Shown here in pieces: positions 61,829 to 64,000 of a stretch of DNA of 64,000 nt (position 1 is the stretch's first letter; each line of letters opens with the position of its first letter). The notes under the pieces were generated by a model. That model had not been told where the DNA came from, did not search any database, and was given only the letters and a program-made list of their open reading frames with translations. The stretch lies in NCBI GenBank assembly GCA_910579265.1, contig CAJTTE010000007.1, forward strand, positions 68,093-132,092. Direction: 5' to 3'. The DNA is from an uncultured Ruminiclostridium sp. (GTDB lineage Bacteria; Bacillota; Clostridia; Oscillospirales; Ruminococcaceae). A program made the position numbers and the translations under genes.

Positions 61829-63214
61829 TCAGTTTTTACCGGATACCGCGTCCTTTTCCCTCGCGGATAGATTGCGGAATATCCGCATAAGCACGATCAC
61901 CGCCGCCGTTGCAAGCACCGTTTCCGCCGCAAGCTGTGCATAAGCGAGTCCGTAAAGCGGAAAAAGGAAATTAAGCAAAAACAAAGCCGGAATTTCCAGA
62001 ATAATTTTTCGCATCAGTGCAAAAACAAGGGATTTTTTCCCCATACCGCAGGCCTGAAAGACTCCTACGGCAAGAAAGTCAAGGCAAAGGAAGGGAAGAC
62101 CGAGGCACATACCTCTTAAAAAGGCGCTGCCATATTCGATTATATCTGAATTATCCATAAATAATGATATCAGAGGCCCGGAAAAAATAAAGAAGCCCAA
62201 AGCTACCGACGTAATAAATATAAGAGACATTGTTTCGGAAAAAACGATTGACTTTTTCATTCTTTTCGAGTTTCCGCTTGAGAAGTTGTAGCTTACCAAA
62301 GGCATGATCCCCTGAGAGAAACCCATTGCAACATTCATAGGCACCATATTTATTTTATGTGCGATGCCCATTGCCGCCACAGCGTCAGGACCGAAGGAGG
62401 ACGTGAAATTGTTGAGTACCGTCATGCCCGTTACATTAAGAAGATTTTGTATTGAGGCGGGAATTCCTACTCCGCATACTCCTAATACTATATTTTTGCC
62501 GGGCCTGAACTTTTTCGGATTTATGCACACATATGTTTTGCTCCTCTTTACGAACAAAAGAACGAAAAAGTAAATACATGCCGCGCAGTTTGATATAAAC
62601 GTTGCCAATCCGGCGCCCGCCGAACCCATATTAAGTCCCCACGGCAGTACGAACAGGGGATCAAGGATTATGTTAAGGCCGCAGCCGCTCATTGTGCCTA
62701 TGCTGGCATGAAGGGTTGCGCCCTCCGCTCTTACCAGATACGCCATAACCACGTTAAGTATTGCGGGAGCAGCTCCCCAGCTCACCGTCCATTTAAGATA
62801 TTCACCTGTTGCGAAAGCAGTTTGTTCGTCCGCTCCAAGAAGGACCAGGAATTGCTGACTGAATACCGTATATACAATTGAAAACAGTATGCCGCTGAAC
62901 AAGGCACAGAAAAAGCCGAAGGCGGAGCTTTTGCTTACCGTATCATAATCCTTGGCACCCAAAGCGCGGCTCATCATGCTGGAACTTCCTACTCCGAAAA
63001 GATTATTTATGGCGTTAAATGCAAGCAGGACAGGGGCTGCCAGAGTTACGGCCGAGTTTTGTATAGGATCGTTCAGCATGCCAACGAAATAAGTATCCGC
63101 AAGATTATATATGACCATAACCAAAGAGCTTATAACCGTAGGTATGGAAAGCGTAAGCACCGCCTTTGAAATCGGGGCGGATTCAAATATGTATTCCTTT
63201 TGTTTATCCTTCAC
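61829..63214 (-). CDS. MATE family multidrug/metabolite exporter
   Basis: 461 residues from a GTG start with GAAGGAAT upstream. Twelve membrane helices in two homologous halves: LTLSIPTVISSLVMVIYNLADTYFVGMLND opens the first (MATE signature PxxxxxxxxxxxxxxDxxFxG), and GVGIPASIQNLLNVTGMTVLNNF opens the second. NorM/DinF-like proteins export cationic drugs or metabolites using Na+ or H+ gradients; the substrate is not readable. It ends divergently from no other gene and is probably a single-gene unit. Confidence 0.92.
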   Translation of the reverse strand: MKDKQKEYIFESAPISKAVLTLSIPTVISSLVMVIYNLADTYFVGMLNDPIQNSAVTLAAPVLLAFNAINNLFGVGSSSMMSRALGAKDYDTVSKSSAFGFFCALFSGILFSIVYTVFSQQFLVLLGADEQTAFATGEYLKWTVSWGAAPAILNVVMAYLVRAEGATLHASIGTMSGCGLNIILDPLFVLPWGLNMGSAGAGLATFISNCAACIYFFVLLFVKRSKTYVCINPKKFRPGKNIVLGVCGVGIPASIQNLLNVTGMTVLNNFTSSFGPDAVAAMGIAHKINMVPMNVAMGFSQGIMPLVSYNFSSGNSKRMKKSIVFSETMSLIFITSVALGFFIFSGPLISLFMDNSDIIEYGSAFLRGMCLGLPFLCLDFLAVGVFQACGMGKKSLVFALMRKIILEIPALFLLNFLFPLYGLAYAQLAAETVLATAAVIVLMRIFRNLSAREKDAVSGKN

Positions 63215-64000
63215 TTTATTCCTTCTTTCAATAAAATAAATATCAGTTTATATGAATTTGAAATATACCGCAGGGAAGCGGTGATGCGGCCGCAAAAAGT
63301 TCGGCAAGGATTTCAAGCCGCAAAAGCGGATGCTTGTGCACCGCCCCGATGCTCCGCATCACTTGCGGAACCCGATTGCGGATATTTACTGCTTTCAGTA
63401 AAGAACAGCAAAAATATACTCTCTTTCAGAAAAAACTGCAACTCACCCCATCCCCCTCCGCTGCCCCTACGCCAATAACTGCCCACCCATCAGGGCGAAG
63501 CCGATTTCCGGCTAAAAGCCGGAAATCCGAGCCTGCTGCGCAGTCTCGAAAATTTATTACCCTGCGAGAATGCAAGCATTCTCGGAGCGTAATAAATTTT
63601 GCGGCTTCGCCGCTCACTTACGCCTGCCCCTACTGAAAAACTGCAAGTCCATGATCTCCTAAGAAAACGCCTGCAAAAATAATCCCTTTGCCGTTATTAA
63701 TACGTAACAATATCCGGATACAAATACCAATACTATATATCTGAATTTTACGCCTCATATAAACCTTTCTTACCGGAAGCATAAAACAGATACTTATCTC
63801 CTAATGAAAAAAACAGGCGATATCCTTATAATCTTACTATCATATTTTAATTAAATCATACTAATTTAATAATCGTTTTTAATTTTTTAGTATTGTTGCT
63901 GCTTTAACTTAGTTTAAATGCTATTATGGCATGCTTCCTTTAAACCGGTACAATGTTCTCAAACATTAAAATAAAATCTTCCTCTTTCCTTCGTTTGAGG
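63215..64000. other. 786-bp gene-free end of the window with strong palindromes
   Basis: No gene recognised. Two strong hairpins lie close together: GATTTCCGGC-TAAAA-GCCGGAAATC (63503-63527), and a 52-bp structure (63549-63600) with AAAATTTATTAC/GTAATAAATTTT outside and CGAGAATGC/GCATTCTCG inside. They are bracketed by a direct repeat (AAAACTGCAA near 63431 and 63637), suggesting an inserted element of about 210 bp. The last 340 bp is A/T-rich and featureless. Confidence 0.55.

Overview
The window reads as a chromosome segment from a motile, Gram-positive member of the Clostridia, probably an Oscillospiraceae/Lachnospiraceae-type gut or rumen anaerobe. This rests on the gene sets: the ricT-holB-darA-decarboxylase cluster of Firmicutes, the flgM-flgN-flgK-flgL-DUF6470-fliW-csrA-fliD-fliS order known from Bacillus and Clostridia, a 2[4Fe-4S] clostridial ferredoxin, a PASTA kinase-like protein, a GH26 mannanase with a GH3 glycosidase, and rpoB-rpoC-rpsL-rpsG-fusA-tuf. 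Species cannot be fixed from the sequence alone. Sigma-A type promoters (TTGACA-17-TATAAT) are unusually clear in many intergenic gaps.

Layout. 1-5 kb: on the minus strand, a degenerate ECF-sigma-like gene followed by the start of an unidentified gene, a ferredoxin, and the ricT/holB/darA/decarboxylase cluster. 5-12.5 kb: a coenzyme F420 ligase-like gene with an odd leader hairpin, a PASTA pseudokinase, pheA and ispF, separated by long gene-poor gaps. 12.7-22.8 kb: a late flagellar operon (hook-associated proteins, cap, chaperones, and the FliW-CsrA flagellin control pair) behind a plausible sigma-D promoter. 23-30 kb: accessory genes (coiled-coil protein, TIM-barrel hydrolase, receiver-like protein lacking its phospho-acceptor Asp, WYL regulator + NADAR pair, GyrI-like protein, a truncated NTF2-like remnant). 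30-35 kb: a mannan/glycan cluster (GH26, aldose epimerase, GH3), then feoB. 37.8-43.2 kb: an ABC importer directly linked to a LicC/PntC-like nucleotidyltransferase and a second TIM-barrel hydrolase. 44.7-57.5 kb: two tRNAs divergent from the rpoBC-rpsLG-fusA-tuf block. 58.4-63.2 kb: TldE, TldD and a MATE exporter.

The most distinctive feature is not a gene. The gaps are filled with several families of short non-coding elements with inverted ends. The best family (about 180 bp, five full copies at 4995, 6612, 28729, 42085 and 58194, plus one eroded copy at 28088) has the same length in each copy, ends in TTAAGGCAATACCGCAC inverted termini and can fold along its entire length. A second family of about 160-190 bp has seven copies or relatives, one of which carries a nested insertion with an IS200/IS605-like hairpin. 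Further single elements with inverted termini lie at 26297, 57935 and 61430. No transposase gene is in the window, so these look like MITEs mobilised in trans. A second candidate novelty is a multi-stem RNA structure directly after tuf (57563-57668) that ends in a U-tract.

All calls come from reading the sequence. Homology assignments rest on remembered family motifs; no database search was run.
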